DNA of 64,000 bases from Granulicella arctica (lineage in GTDB: Bacteria > Acidobacteriota > Terriglobia > Terriglobales > Acidobacteriaceae): assembly GCF_025685605.1 (NCBI RefSeq), contig NZ_JAGTUT010000001.1, positions 3,844,001-3,908,000 of the forward strand. Direction: 5' to 3'. The notes beneath the pieces were generated by a model. That model did not search any database. It saw only the letters and a list, made by a program, of their open reading frames with translations, and was not told the origin of the DNA. Positions 1 to 8,668 of this stretch are shown piece after piece. Position 1 is the first letter of the stretch, and each line of letters opens with the position of its first letter. Both the position numbers and the translations under genes were made by a program.

Positions 1-1
1 G

Positions 2-961
2 TTGAAGCGGGTCGTCTTCTCCGGTGTAGGGAAGCAGGTCTGGGAGATCGACGCCGCGTTGAAGGCGGAGATCCTGATCTTCAATGTGGAGAGCGAGGCG
101 GAGCTTGCGCTGCTGGCGGAGCGGGCAGAGGCGCTGGGGAAGCAGGCTCGGTTTGCGCTCCGGGTGAATCCGGATGTGTTCGCGGACACGCATCCTTATA
201 TATCGACGGGGCTGCGTGAGCATAAGTTCGGGATTGATATTGGGCTGGCGCGGGCGATCTACCGGAAGGCTGCACGGAGCAGATGGCTTGATCCTGCGGG
301 CGTGAGCGTTCATATCGGGTCGCAGATTCGTGCGGTTGAGCCGTTCGCGGCTGCGCTGGAACGGGTGCTGGCTTTGATCGGGGAGTTGAAACGGGATGGG
401 CTCGATATCCGATATGTGGATGTTGGTGGCGGCCTCGGGATTGAGTATGGTGCGGCTGCGTTCGATCCGGCTGAGCAGGTAAAGAGCTATGCGGCGGCAT
501 TGACGGCGGCTTCGGGATTGCACCTGCTGCTGGAGCCGGGACGGTTCATCGTGGCACAGGCGGGCGGGCTGCTGACGCGAGTGCTGTATGTGAAGAAGAA
601 CGGTGCGAAGACGTTCGTGATTACGGATGCGGGGATGAACGACCTGATTAGGCCATCGCTCTACCAGGCGCACCACGAGATTCTGCCGGTTCGGCAGGGA
701 ACCGCGACGGAGCAGGTGGTGGATGTGGTTGGGCCAGTATGTGAGTCGGGGGACTTCTTCGCGCGGGATCGTAAGCTGCCGAAGGTGAAGCCGGGCGAGC
801 TCATGGTGCTGCTGGATGCGGGAGCGTATGGGATGAGTCTCAGCTCGAACTACAACACGCGGGTGCGGCCTGCGGAGGTGCTGGTGGAGGGTTCGGCGGC
901 GCGGCTGATTCGGCGGCGGGAGACGATGAAGGACCTCTTTGTAGCTGAAATCCTGGATTAA
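2..961 (+). CDS. lysA: Diaminopimelate decarboxylase, 5'-truncated by window edge
   Basis: Decarboxylates meso-diaminopimelate to L-lysine with PLP, the last step of lysine synthesis in the cytoplasm. The visible 319 residues are the C-terminal three quarters of a protein that is normally about 415-420 residues. They show HIGSQ, the glycine loop DVGGGLGIEYG, the phosphate-binding EPGR, and the C-terminal active-site segment GPVCESGDFF with its catalytic Cys. These are standard for fold-III alanine-racemase-type decarboxylases. The PLP-binding lysine should lie in the missing N-terminal part. The first codon here is not a real start, because the frame enters from outside the window. The stop is followed by a repeat-containing spacer and then yebC on the same strand. 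Confidence 0.95.
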   Translation: MKRVVFSGVGKQVWEIDAALKAEILIFNVESEAELALLAERAEALGKQARFALRVNPDVFADTHPYISTGLREHKFGIDIGLARAIYRKAARSRWLDPAGVSVHIGSQIRAVEPFAAALERVLALIGELKRDGLDIRYVDVGGGLGIEYGAAAFDPAEQVKSYAAALTAASGLHLLLEPGRFIVAQAGGLLTRVLYVKKNGAKTFVITDAGMNDLIRPSLYQAHHEILPVRQGTATEQVVDVVGPVCESGDFFARDRKLPKVKPGELMVLLDAGAYGMSLSSNYNTRVRPAEVLVEGSAARLIRRRETMKDLFVAEILD

Positions 962-1058
962 TAAGACTGAAGAACTTGACAAATCCTCAGGCCCCACGCC
1001 TCGCAAATCCCGGGCGTAGGCCCCAGGCAGGGGTACTTCGGGGGTACCAGGTACTCCG

Positions 1059-1083
1059 CTAACTCGCCTGTTTTGAAGACTTT
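1059..1083 (-). repeat. Copy 1 of an interspersed AAAGTCTTCAAA...GTTAG repeat
   Basis: Read on the minus strand this 25-nt stretch begins AAAGTCTTCAAA and ends GAGTTAG. It matches 62056-62080 at 22 of 25 positions by my count. A C-rich GTNCCCCCC-type segment also lies nearby in both loci (about 1098-1115 here on the minus strand, about 61968-61975 there). It fills the lysA-yebC spacer, which otherwise shows no gene. Confidence 0.7.
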
Positions 1084-1227
1084 GGTACTTCAGGTACAGG
1101 GGGGTGGGGGGCACCTCGCACAAGGCGTTCCGAGCGCGAAATGGCTATCGCACGGACATGCTAAACTCGCAAGGTTGAAGAGCCGTGAATTCAAACGGCG
1201 CGCATAGATCACTGTTGAGGGAACACC

Positions 1228-1977
1228 ATGTCCGGCCATTCAAAATGGGCAACCATCAAGCACAAGAAGGGCGCAACCGACGCCAAGCGTGGAAAGATCT
1301 TCACGCGTCTGATCAAGGAAATTACGATTGCTGCGAAGGGCGGCGGTGGCGATCCTGACGGCAATCCTCGCTTGCGAACGGCGATAGCTGCGGCCAAAGC
1401 GGAGAACATGCCAGCCGACAATATCAAGCGGGCGATCCAGCGCGGCACGGGCGAGCTCGAGGGCGTGAACTACGACGAGATTACGTATGAGGGCTACGGT
1501 CCGGGTGGCGTGGCGGTGATCGTCGATGTGCTGACGGACAATAAGAACCGGGCAGTGAGCGAGATTCGTCATGCGTTTTCGAAGAACGGCGGAAACCTGG
1601 GCGAGTCGAACTCAGTGTCGTGGATGTTCTCGAAGAAGGGCGTGATCGTGGTGGCGAAGTCGGCAGCTTCTGAAGAGAAGCTTACGGAGATCGTGCTCGA
1701 TGCGGGGGCGGAAGACCTTTCGGATGAAGGCGACAATTGGGAGGTGCTATGTGCTCCTGCGGACTACGAAGCGGTGACGAATGCTTTGAAGGCGGCGAAG
1801 ATTACGCCTGAGCACGGTGAGGTGACGATGATTTCGTCGACCTATACGAAGCTCGAAGGCGCGCCGGCAGGGCAGATGATGCGACTGCTTGAGGTGCTGG
1901 AAGACCTTGACGATGCGCAGAATGTGTACTCGAACTTTGACATGGACGAGGCCGCAATGGCGGCTGCCGGACACTAG
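1228..1977 (+). CDS. yebC: YebC/PmpR-family (TACO1-like) regulatory or translation factor
   Basis: A full-length 249-residue YebC-family protein. The family's signature N-terminus [15 protein letters not shown] is intact, followed by [31 protein letters not shown] and the RAIQRGTGE helix. Family members act as DNA-binding regulators or, in later work, as ribosome-associated factors that ease translation of proline-rich stretches; the sequence cannot say which applies. The ATG is preceded by GAGGGA at a normal distance. The gene stands alone between lysA and an outer-membrane gene, and a stem-loop with a T-rich tail follows it. Confidence 0.96.
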   Translation: MSGHSKWATIKHKKGATDAKRGKIFTRLIKEITIAAKGGGGDPDGNPRLRTAIAAAKAENMPADNIKRAIQRGTGELEGVNYDEITYEGYGPGGVAVIVDVLTDNKNRAVSEIRHAFSKNGGNLGESNSVSWMFSKKGVIVVAKSAASEEKLTEIVLDAGAEDLSDEGDNWEVLCAPADYEAVTNALKAAKITPEHGEVTMISSTYTKLEGAPAGQMMRLLEVLEDLDDAQNVYSNFDMDEAAMAAAGH

Positions 1978-2007
1978 GTCGAGCATACGAAGAGGTTTGA
2001 ACAGGAG

Positions 2008-2029
2008 GCCGCCGACTGCCGGCGGCTTT
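2008..2029 (+). terminator. Probable intrinsic terminator after yebC
   Basis: A perfect 7-bp GC stem (GCCGCCG at 2008-2014 with CGGCGGC at 2020-2026), a 5-nt loop, and then TTTCCTTT. It begins 30 nt after the yebC stop. Confidence 0.6.
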
Positions 2030-2093
2030 CCTTTGGTCGCCTCTGCCCTATGATTGAAGCTGGGCCACAAGAGTACGACCCTTGGAGCAAGTT

Positions 2094-2834
2094 TTGACGA
2101 AGAAGTTACGAGGTTTTGGTGGGGCTGCTGTGCTGGCTCTGCTGGTTATGTCTGCCGCGAGTGCGATGGGGCAGGCTGTGTTGAATCCGCTCTATTCCGA
2201 TGCTGGGGCCGCTGCGAAGCCAATTGAGTTTGGTGCGATTGTGCAGGGCGGCAACGGGCTCACGGAGAATCGTGAGAGCTTCCACTTCATGAGCGCCGGC
2301 GTTCATGCGGGCAAGGTGCTGACGCCGAACTTCGGGCCGGGCCTTCTGCATGGGAACTTCGAGTATGCGATGGAGTTGTACCCCTTCTGGCAGTCGTACA
2401 CGCCCAGGTTTCAGCGAGCGAAGTGCGTTGCCGGTGTGGCGCAAGGGAGCACAGTCTGCGGACCTCTCTACACGGTTGGAGGAACTTACAGCGGCGTGAC
2501 GGTGACGCCTATTATCTTGCGTTGGAACTTTTCGGGTACGCGGCGCATGGCTTATTGGGCGCAGGCTGCGGGTGGGGTGCTGTGGACGAACCATAAGTAT
2601 CCTGCGTTTGGTTCGCCCGATCTGAACCTTGGCAACGATGGGCCGAATACTGAGGCGAGTGTATGGAACTTTACGCCGCAGGGTGGTGTTGGAATGCACT
2701 ATTTCGTGAAGCCGCGACGGTCGATCGATTTCGGAGCGAATGCGGTTCATATTTCAAGCGCCTCGCTGGGCGACAAGAATCCGGGTGTGAATGCGAGTGT
2801 GCAGTTCACGCTTGGATATAGCTGGTGGAAGTAA
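2094..2834 (+). CDS. PagL-like lipid A 3-O-deacylase / acyloxyacyl hydrolase family protein
   Basis: A secreted outer-membrane beta-barrel of the PagL family, which removes the 3-O acyl chain of lipid A. A signal peptide (MTKKLRGFGG then a hydrophobic run ending AMGQA) opens the protein. The C-terminus carries the family's His-x-Ser pair (HISS) followed by NPGVN, and ends in an aromatic YSWWK typical of barrel proteins. Pseudomonas PagL has NPGIE there, with Glu as the third catalytic residue; this protein has Asn. The TTG at 2094 is chosen because GGAG lies 6 nt upstream. A TTG at 2082 is in frame but lacks a site. The family call is firm; activity is uncertain. Confidence 0.8.
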   Translation: MTKKLRGFGGAAVLALLVMSAASAMGQAVLNPLYSDAGAAAKPIEFGAIVQGGNGLTENRESFHFMSAGVHAGKVLTPNFGPGLLHGNFEYAMELYPFWQSYTPRFQRAKCVAGVAQGSTVCGPLYTVGGTYSGVTVTPIILRWNFSGTRRMAYWAQAAGGVLWTNHKYPAFGSPDLNLGNDGPNTEASVWNFTPQGGVGMHYFVKPRRSIDFGANAVHISSASLGDKNPGVNASVQFTLGYSWWK

Positions 2835-2860
2835 CGAATCCTTTGTAGGATTCTCCTGCC

Positions 2861-3781
2861 ATGAAGCCTGATTCCATTATCGAATGCGTGCCGAACTTCT
2901 CTGAAGGAACGGACCGCGGGGTTGTGAGCCGCATTGTGGCGTCGATGCAGGTGGAGCACGTCCACCTGTTGGACTGGTCGCTCGATGCGGCGCACAACCG
3001 GTCGGTCGTCACGCTGGCAGGGCCTCCGGAGGCGGTGGTTGAGGCGGCGGTGCGGGCTGTTGGTGTGGCTTCCAAGCTGATCGATCTGACGCAGCAGAGT
3101 GGCGTGCATCCCCGGATTGGCGCGGCGGACGTAGTGCCATTTGTGCCGGTGAGTGGCTTGTCGCTGGCGGAGTGCGCGATGCTGGCGCGGCAGGCAGGGC
3201 TGCAGATCTGGCGGCGGTATGGTGTGCCGGTGTACTTCTATGGTGCGGCGGCGGCACGTCCGGATCGCGTGCTGCTGGAGGACGTGCGGCGTGGACAGTT
3301 CGAGGGACTGCGCGAGGCTTCGCAGAAGGACGCTTCGCGACGGCCCGATATCGGTGGGCCGGAGTTACATGCGACTGCTGGGGCGAGTGCGGTTGGAGCG
3401 CGTAGTTTTCTGATTGCTTACAACATCTATCTCGATGACGCGGATATCTCGGTGGCGCGGGCGATTGCGCGGGAGATTCGTGCGGCGAACGGTGGATTGC
3501 ATGGCGTGAAGGCGATCGGGGTGATCTGTGAGGGACGAGCGCAGGTTTCGATGAATATTACGGATTTCCGGATGACTCCTATGCGGGTGGTGCACGCGAA
3601 GGTGCAGGAGTTGGCGCATCTGAACGGCACGCGGACGGCGGAAGGTGAGCTGATCGGGCTGATTCCGCAGGATGCGTTTGATCCGGATGCGGCATGGGTG
3701 AAGGAGATTCCGGGCTTTCACGCCGAGGCGAAGGTGCTGGAGCAGAAGTTGCATCAGCCGATGGACTGGCCGGTGGCTTAG
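2861..3781 (+). CDS. ftcD: Glutamate formimidoyltransferase
   Basis: Transfers the formimino group between N-formimino-L-glutamate and tetrahydrofolate, the last step of the histidine-to-glutamate route, in the cytoplasm. The 306-residue protein is the length of the stand-alone transferase and lacks the cyclodeaminase domain found in the fused mammalian enzyme. The typical N-terminus IIECVPNFSEG, the HPRIGAADVVPFVP segment and the C-terminal half beginning GARSFLIAYNIYL are all present. The ATG follows the preceding gene by 26 nt. No other histidine-degradation gene is visible here, so the route is probably scattered. Confidence 0.93.
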   Translation: MKPDSIIECVPNFSEGTDRGVVSRIVASMQVEHVHLLDWSLDAAHNRSVVTLAGPPEAVVEAAVRAVGVASKLIDLTQQSGVHPRIGAADVVPFVPVSGLSLAECAMLARQAGLQIWRRYGVPVYFYGAAAARPDRVLLEDVRRGQFEGLREASQKDASRRPDIGGPELHATAGASAVGARSFLIAYNIYLDDADISVARAIAREIRAANGGLHGVKAIGVICEGRAQVSMNITDFRMTPMRVVHAKVQELAHLNGTRTAEGELIGLIPQDAFDPDAAWVKEIPGFHAEAKVLEQKLHQPMDWPVA

Positions 3782-3820
3782 CTTTTGGGGTTATTCTGGT
3801 GGTGGGGATCTGATTTGAGC

Positions 3821-4234
3821 ATGAGACGAGTTGCGGCTTCGCTTCTGGCTGTTCTGCTATTTTGCGGAACGTCATGGGCGGCGGTGTGCGATCTGTCATG
3901 TCAGTTCAACTCCATGAAGACGGTGTGCGCCGATGCCTCGATGGATCAGGGTGCGATGCCGATGGCTTGCGACCACTGCCAGGGAAATGATGAGCTGCGT
4001 GGTTCGTTGCAGGTTGCATCCTCTGCGTGTGCTCCGATGCAATGCGGCCATGCCGTGGTCGCGAGTGAGCGGGCGAGTGACGAGGCGTTCACGCTGCTGG
4101 CAAGCCCGGTGGCGATGGTGGCCGATCAAATCACTGTGGCGATACCGGAACTCGAATCAGAGCCATATCGGCAGATTCGACCTCCTGGTGATGGCTCCGC
4201 GTTCTATCCATTGTTTGTCTCGCTTCGCGTCTAG
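3821..4234 (+). CDS. Exported Cys/Met/His-rich small protein, possibly copper-linked
   Basis: A 137-residue protein I do not recognise by family. It has a clear signal peptide (MRRVAASLLAVLLFCGTSWA) and then eight or so cysteines in pairs or near methionines and histidines, for example CDLSC, CDHCQG and CAPMQCGH with MDQGAMPMAC between. Such clusters suit soft-metal binding or disulfide bonding in the periplasm. The ATG at 3821 puts the signal peptide first and has GGGGAT about 12 nt upstream; an in-frame upstream GTG-type extension to 3785 would bury it. It lies just upstream of a Met-rich outer-membrane protein on the same strand, which supports a shared metal-related role. The function is inference. 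Confidence 0.7.
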   Translation: MRRVAASLLAVLLFCGTSWAAVCDLSCQFNSMKTVCADASMDQGAMPMACDHCQGNDELRGSLQVASSACAPMQCGHAVVASERASDEAFTLLASPVAMVADQITVAIPELESEPYRQIRPPGDGSAFYPLFVSLRV

Positions 4235-4343
4235 ATCACATCTCTTCAGCTTGCTGGATGCTGGCTTGTGCCCTTGAAGGGCGCGGCTGGTCCGCTGTTT
4301 CTCCAAGCTGCCGAATGTGATCGGCTGGAAGTCAGGGTTTACG

Positions 4344-5759
4344 TTGCGAAATTTTGTAGTGGGTCTTGTGGTTTTAAGTGCGCTGGGTGCTGGCGCTCAA
4401 CAGCCTGCGTCGATGCCGGGTATGCCGATGCCGGGCATGCCAATGGAGGATTCGGCTCCTGCTAAAACGGCCGCACCCTCCGCCATGCCGATGGATATGC
4501 CGGGCATGAAGACGGGTCCGATGCCGATGGATGGCGGGTTGAAGGAGTTGATGGACCAGATGAATCCGCAGACGTTTCTGCAGGAGATTCAGCATCACGG
4601 GTCTTCTGGGACGAGTGCGGAGCCGAACTCGACGCCGGTGCCGATGCTGATGGAGATGAAGGGGCCGTGGATGCTGATGTTTCATGCGAATGCATTTGTG
4701 GTGAACACCCAGCAGACGAGCGCGCGCGGAGCTGATGGCTTCTTCTCGACTAACTGGATGATGCCGATGGCGGAGCGCCAGCTTGGACCTGGTCAGTTTA
4801 CTGTGCGTGCGATGTTTTCGCTGGAGCCGGCGACGATTACGGGGCGGCGCTATCCACTGCTGTTTCAACAGGGAGAGACGGCGTTTGGAGTGCCGATCAC
4901 CGACGGTCAGCATCCGCACGACTTTTTTATGGAATTGGCGGCGCTGTATGACTGGAAGCTCGGACCGAAGACGCTGCTGTCGTTCTATGCGGCGCCGATT
5001 GGTGATCCTTCGATTGGACCTACGGCTTATCCGCATCGGGCGTCTGCGTTTGAAAACCCAGTGGGGACGCTGGGACACCACCAGGAGGACTCGACCCATA
5101 TTGCTGGAGATGTGGTGACGGTGGGGCTGACACAGGGGATGGTGCGGCTGGAGGCGAGTGGCTTTCATGGGCGAGAGCCAAACGAGCATCGTTGGGAGAT
5201 TCAGCAAGGCGCGATCGACTCGTGGTCGACGCGGCTCACGGTGCAGCCGGGTAAGGACTGGAGCGGGCAGTACTCGTATGCGCGGCTGAAGAGTCCGGAG
5301 CAGTTGTTTCCAAACGAGGATCAGGAGCGGATGACGGCTTCGGTGATGTACAACCGACCGTTTCGAGGAGGGAACTGGGCGAGTACGGCGCTGTGGGGGC
5401 GAACGCGGTCGTTGCAGGATGGCGGGAAGGAGAACAGCTACCTGCTGGAGTCGACGGTGCGGTTTGCGGAGCGAAACCATGTGTGGACGCGGATTGAGAA
5501 TGCTGGGCGGTCGAATGAGTTGCTGAATGGTGAGCAGGCGTTGCCGGGTGGATTTGAGGAGATGCCGCTGACGCATGTGCAGGCGTATACGTTTGGGTAC
5601 GACCGGGATATAGACTTGGTGCCACATCTGGCGTCGGCGATTGGAGCGCAGGTGACGACGTATGGGGTCGGCAAGCCGCTGCAGGGGATTTATGGAACTG
5701 ATCCCGTGGGGGTGACGATGTTTGTCAGGCTTCGGCCGTTTTCGGGCAAAGATCGCTAG
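4344..5759 (+). CDS. Methionine-motif outer-membrane protein of unknown function
   Basis: About 471 residues. A signal peptide (MRNFVVGLVVLSALGAGAQ) leads into an N-terminal stretch of repeated MPGM/MPM units (residues about 24-65), the kind of motif seen in periplasmic copper or silver binders. The rest is rich in alternating polar and aromatic residues, with GQHPHDFFMELAALYDW, HHQEDSTHI and GFHGREPNEHRWEI, and ends in FVRLRPFSGKDR, as expected of a beta-barrel. I take the TTG at 4344 because CAGGG lies 6 nt upstream and it starts at the signal peptide; a GTG at 4317 is in frame. Together with the upstream Cys-rich gene it suggests copper handling at the outer membrane, by inference only. 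Confidence 0.75.
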   Translation: MRNFVVGLVVLSALGAGAQQPASMPGMPMPGMPMEDSAPAKTAAPSAMPMDMPGMKTGPMPMDGGLKELMDQMNPQTFLQEIQHHGSSGTSAEPNSTPVPMLMEMKGPWMLMFHANAFVVNTQQTSARGADGFFSTNWMMPMAERQLGPGQFTVRAMFSLEPATITGRRYPLLFQQGETAFGVPITDGQHPHDFFMELAALYDWKLGPKTLLSFYAAPIGDPSIGPTAYPHRASAFENPVGTLGHHQEDSTHIAGDVVTVGLTQGMVRLEASGFHGREPNEHRWEIQQGAIDSWSTRLTVQPGKDWSGQYSYARLKSPEQLFPNEDQERMTASVMYNRPFRGGNWASTALWGRTRSLQDGGKENSYLLESTVRFAERNHVWTRIENAGRSNELLNGEQALPGGFEEMPLTHVQAYTFGYDRDIDLVPHLASAIGAQVTTYGVGKPLQGIYGTDPVGVTMFVRLRPFSGKDR

Positions 5760-5954
5760 GGATGCGTCGATAAAGAGCTGAGTGGGTGCATCTGCTTCGA
5801 GGCGAAGATCGTTGTAGATACAGGAGATGCGGCGGGGGTGAACAACCTTCCGCCGGTCTACCCGTCAAACGAAGCAGGCAATTCACTTGCTTCTCACCCT
5901 GTTTCACGGAAGAATAGAAGGGTTATGCCCCGCCCTGAACAGGCCGGTGGCCCT

Positions 5955-6926
5955 ATGGAGTTTATCGTGCGTATCTTTACCCGGCAGAATTTGATCCTTG
6001 CGGCGCTTGCGCTTGTACCTTCGATGGCCTTTGCTGCGCAGTTGAGCAGTGACGGCAGGTCGGCTATCCCGCATGATGTACAGCAGTTGATTGTGGTGGA
6101 CTACCGCGCGATGCAGAACTCATCGGCGGCGATGAGCCTGAAGGACCGTGTGCTGCCGCCGGAGCTGAAGCGACTGGAGACGGCGCTCAAGAATTCTGGC
6201 ATGAAGGTGGACCAGGATGCGGACGTGTTGGCGTTTGCGGCGTTCCGGGTGAGCGACGGGGCGAAGGCGGACGGGGGCACGCGGACGGTTGGGATTGCGC
6301 AGGGGCAGTTTCAGACGCGGGCCATCCTGGCGAACTTTGCGAAGAACAAGGTGAAGCCGGTGATCCTGCGAAATAACAGCATCTATCCGATGGCTTCGGG
6401 TAGCGTGGTTTCCTTCCTGAACCAGACAACGATGGTGTTTGGCGACCGTGATTCGGTGAAGGCAGCGCTTGACGCGCGGGACGGCATGATTCCGAACTTT
6501 CTGACGGATACGGACATGGTGAACGAGATGGCGACGGTGGATACGCGCGCTGTCTGGAGCCTGCTTGACCAGAAGGGCACGCAGACGATGATGAAAGGCG
6601 CGCTCGGCGAGGCAGCCCAGTTGGCGGACTACGACACGATCAAGAACCGCTTCAAGAGCTCGCGCTACACGATGGACTTCCAGAATGGTGTGCGGTTTGA
6701 GATGGCGGTAGTGATGTCCGATACGGTGACGGCGGCGACCGTGGCGACTTTGATGCAGGGTGCGGCGCTGTTGAAGAAGAGCACGGGTACTCCGCTTGAG
6801 AAGACGGCGCTCGACCAGACGCGGATCGATTCGAATGCGGGTACGCTGTCGGTGAACTACTCTTCTTCAGATAGCCAGTTTGCGAGCCTGTTGAGCTCGC
6901 CTTTGTTCCAGTCTGTGGTTCGGTGA
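5955..6926 (+). CDS. Exported protein of unknown function
   Basis: About 323 residues with a signal peptide (MEFIVRIFTRQNLILAALALVPSMAFAAQ). The mature part has no cysteine clusters or catalytic motif that I recognise. It contains repeated short segments of the form 'vaFGDRDSVKAALDARDG', resembling acidobacterial proteins that I know only as hypothetical. In-frame ATG codons at 5838 and 5925 exist upstream; the one at 5955 is chosen because the signal peptide then sits at the N-terminus, although the ribosome-binding site is weak. A strong terminator follows, so the gene seems to be its own unit ahead of the flagellar block. Confidence 0.7.
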   Translation: MEFIVRIFTRQNLILAALALVPSMAFAAQLSSDGRSAIPHDVQQLIVVDYRAMQNSSAAMSLKDRVLPPELKRLETALKNSGMKVDQDADVLAFAAFRVSDGAKADGGTRTVGIAQGQFQTRAILANFAKNKVKPVILRNNSIYPMASGSVVSFLNQTTMVFGDRDSVKAALDARDGMIPNFLTDTDMVNEMATVDTRAVWSLLDQKGTQTMMKGALGEAAQLADYDTIKNRFKSSRYTMDFQNGVRFEMAVVMSDTVTAATVATLMQGAALLKKSTGTPLEKTALDQTRIDSNAGTLSVNYSSSDSQFASLLSSPLFQSVVR

Positions 6927-6929
6927 GAA

Positions 6930-6962
6930 GCTTAACACCGATCAGTGCGGATGGACGGATTT
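6930..6962 (+). repeat. Copy 1 of a 33-nt dispersed repeat (GCTTAACAC-GATCAGTGC type)
   Basis: This 33-nt stretch begins GCTTAACACCGATCAGTGC and ends GGATTT. It matches 41317-41349 at 29 of 33 positions by direct comparison. It begins 3 nt after a stop codon and lies just before a terminator. Confidence 0.7.
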
Positions 6963-6979
6963 TGAGAGCTAAACAAAAG

Positions 6980-7005
6980 AACCCCGATTATGTCGGGGTT
7001 TTTTT
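6980..7005 (+). terminator. Intrinsic terminator before the flagellar block
   Basis: A perfect 8-bp stem (AACCCCGA at 6980-6987 with TCGGGGTT at 6993-7000), a 5-nt loop, and an uninterrupted run of T. It separates the preceding exported-protein gene from flgF. Confidence 0.9.
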
Positions 7006-7050
7006 ATTTAGGCGTCAGTTATAGTTCTCTAATTTTTTTCCTGACTGCTT

Positions 7051-7066
7051 CGGCCCGTTACCTGCT
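7051..7066 (+). promoter_or_regulatory. Possible sigma-54 promoter ahead of flgF
   Basis: CGGCCCG-TTAC-CTGCT has GG and GC separated by 10 nt, the invariant spacing of sigma-54 -24/-12 elements, and is close to the TGGCACG-N4-TTGCT consensus. Transcription would begin near 7077, at the flgF ATG itself, implying a leaderless message. flgF also shows no clear ribosome-binding site. A chance match is possible. Confidence 0.35.
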
Positions 7067-7077
7067 TTCAACCGGGC

Positions 7078-7830
7078 ATGGACAGTGGAATCTACGCAGC
7101 GTATACGGGTCTGCTGGCGCGAACACAGGCGCTGGATACCGCGGCGAATAACCTGGCGAACGCCGGGACGAATGGCTTTCGTGCGGAGCGGGACTATTTT
7201 CGCAGCGTGCTGACGGACCGGATTACGGAGCAGCCGGCCTCGCAGGTGGGCTCAGCCGTGAATGGCTTTGGCGTGCTTGGCGGTAACAAGCTGGATATGG
7301 GTCAGGGGCAGATTGCGCCTACTGGTAATCCGCTTGATCTGGCTCTGAATGGCAATGGCTTCTTTGCGGTCAAGACGGCGCAGGGCGTGCGGTATACGCG
7401 GGACGGCTCATTTGGCCGGTCGCCGACAGGGCTGCTACAGACCGGTGCGGGCGAGGCGGTACTGGATGCGAAGCTGCAGCCGATTACGATTCCCTCGGGC
7501 GCGGTTCAGGTTTCGCCGGATGGAACAGTTTCGGTGGCTGGCGCTGGTGGGAGCACGATTGCGGGACAGGTGGGCGTGTTCGACTTTGCGAGCAGTGCTT
7601 CGCTGATTGCCGAGGGAACGAACCGATTTGCGACGACGGCTGATAATCCGCCGATTTTGGCGGCGGGGACGATTCAGCAGGGAGCGCTTGAAGGTGCCAA
7701 CAACGATGCGGTGCATGGGTCGATGCAGTTGATCCTCGTGCAGCGGCAGGCGGAGATGATGCAAAAGGCTCTCTCTGCGTTCAATAACGATCTGGATAAG
7801 GTAGCGGCGGAAGAGTTGCCGCGGGTTTAG
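7078..7830 (+). CDS. flgF: Flagellar proximal rod / basal-body protein FlgF
   Basis: Structural protein of the flagellar proximal rod, exported through the flagellar type III apparatus without a signal peptide. The N-terminal rod motif ALDTAANNLANAGTNGFRAERDYF (residues about 18-41), the central GNPLDLALNGNGFFAV and YTRDGSF segments, and the C-terminal helix MQLILVQRQAEMMQKALSAFNNDLDKVA are all present; 250 residues is normal. It is FlgF rather than FlgG by its place in the order and by the 'MDSGIYAAYTGLLA' start. flgG follows after 41 nt. It is the first gene of the flagellar block. Confidence 0.93.
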   Translation: MDSGIYAAYTGLLARTQALDTAANNLANAGTNGFRAERDYFRSVLTDRITEQPASQVGSAVNGFGVLGGNKLDMGQGQIAPTGNPLDLALNGNGFFAVKTAQGVRYTRDGSFGRSPTGLLQTGAGEAVLDAKLQPITIPSGAVQVSPDGTVSVAGAGGSTIAGQVGVFDFASSASLIAEGTNRFATTADNPPILAAGTIQQGALEGANNDAVHGSMQLILVQRQAEMMQKALSAFNNDLDKVAAEELPRV

Positions 7831-7871
7831 CAAGGGTTTGTGAGTAGTTCAAGATCTCTGGAGGCAGGGCG

Positions 7872-8660
7872 ATGATACGAGCTTTATATACGGCGGCTAG
7901 CGGCATGAGTGCGCAGCAGGCGAATCTGGATACGGTGGCGAATAACCTGGCGAACTCGGCGACGACGGGTTTTCGGCAGCGTCGGTTGCAGTTTCAGGAC
8001 ATGATCTACCAGAACCTGATCACACCGGGGTCTCCACAGAGCCAGAACACGGTGTCGGCGGGGCTGCAGATTGGACTGGGTACGCGGACGGCGGCGAGCG
8101 AGGTCATTATGACGCAGGGTGACTTCAATCAGACGTCGAACCCGCTCGATCTTGCGATTCAGGGCGCGGGATTTTTCCAGGTGCAGCAGCCGGATGGAAC
8201 GATCGCCTATACGCGCGACGGCAGCTTTCATCAGAATAATCAGGGTGCGCTGATGACCGCGAATGGCGACCTCTTGCTACCGAATGTCACGATCCCGTCG
8301 AATGCGACGGCGGTGACCATCTCGCAGTATGGCGTGGTGTCAGGGACGATTCCGGGGCAGACGAATGCAGCTCAGCTCGGAACCATGCAGCTTGCGACCT
8401 TTGTGAATCCGGGTGGGTTGAGCTCGATTGGGAGCAATCTGTTTCAGCCGACGCAGTCCTCGGGTAACGCGATCACGGATCTTCCGGGGGGCACGAGTGG
8501 CATGGGCACATTGCAACAGGGATACCTCGAGAATTCCAACGTGGATGTGGTGGGCGAGTTTGTGCAGATGATCCTGGCTCAGCGGGCGTACGAGAGTAAT
8601 TCGAAGGTGGTGCATGTGGCGGATGACATGTATTCGCAGATCAACGGAATGATTCGCTAG
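7872..8660 (+). CDS. flgG: Flagellar distal rod protein FlgG
   Basis: Forms the distal rod that passes through the peptidoglycan and the P and L rings. The 262-residue length and the sequence MIRALYTAASGMSAQQANLDTVANNLAN are those of FlgG. GNPLDLAIQGAGFFQV-type and YTRDGSF segments occur in the middle, and the C-terminus VDVVGEFVQMILAQRAYESNSKVVHVADDMYSQINGM is the coiled-coil end of rod proteins. CTGGAGGCA supplies a good ribosome-binding site. It overlaps nothing; flgA starts 8 nt after its stop. Confidence 0.96.
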   Translation: MIRALYTAASGMSAQQANLDTVANNLANSATTGFRQRRLQFQDMIYQNLITPGSPQSQNTVSAGLQIGLGTRTAASEVIMTQGDFNQTSNPLDLAIQGAGFFQVQQPDGTIAYTRDGSFHQNNQGALMTANGDLLLPNVTIPSNATAVTISQYGVVSGTIPGQTNAAQLGTMQLATFVNPGGLSSIGSNLFQPTQSSGNAITDLPGGTSGMGTLQQGYLENSNVDVVGEFVQMILAQRAYESNSKVVHVADDMYSQINGMIR

Positions 8661-8668
8661 GAGACGTG

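Noticed and set aside
4374..5627. Long minus-strand frame (417 codons) opposite the Met-motif outer-membrane gene
   Set aside because: Arg/His/Leu-rich composition without a motif; it mirrors the high third-position G of the real plus-strand gene.
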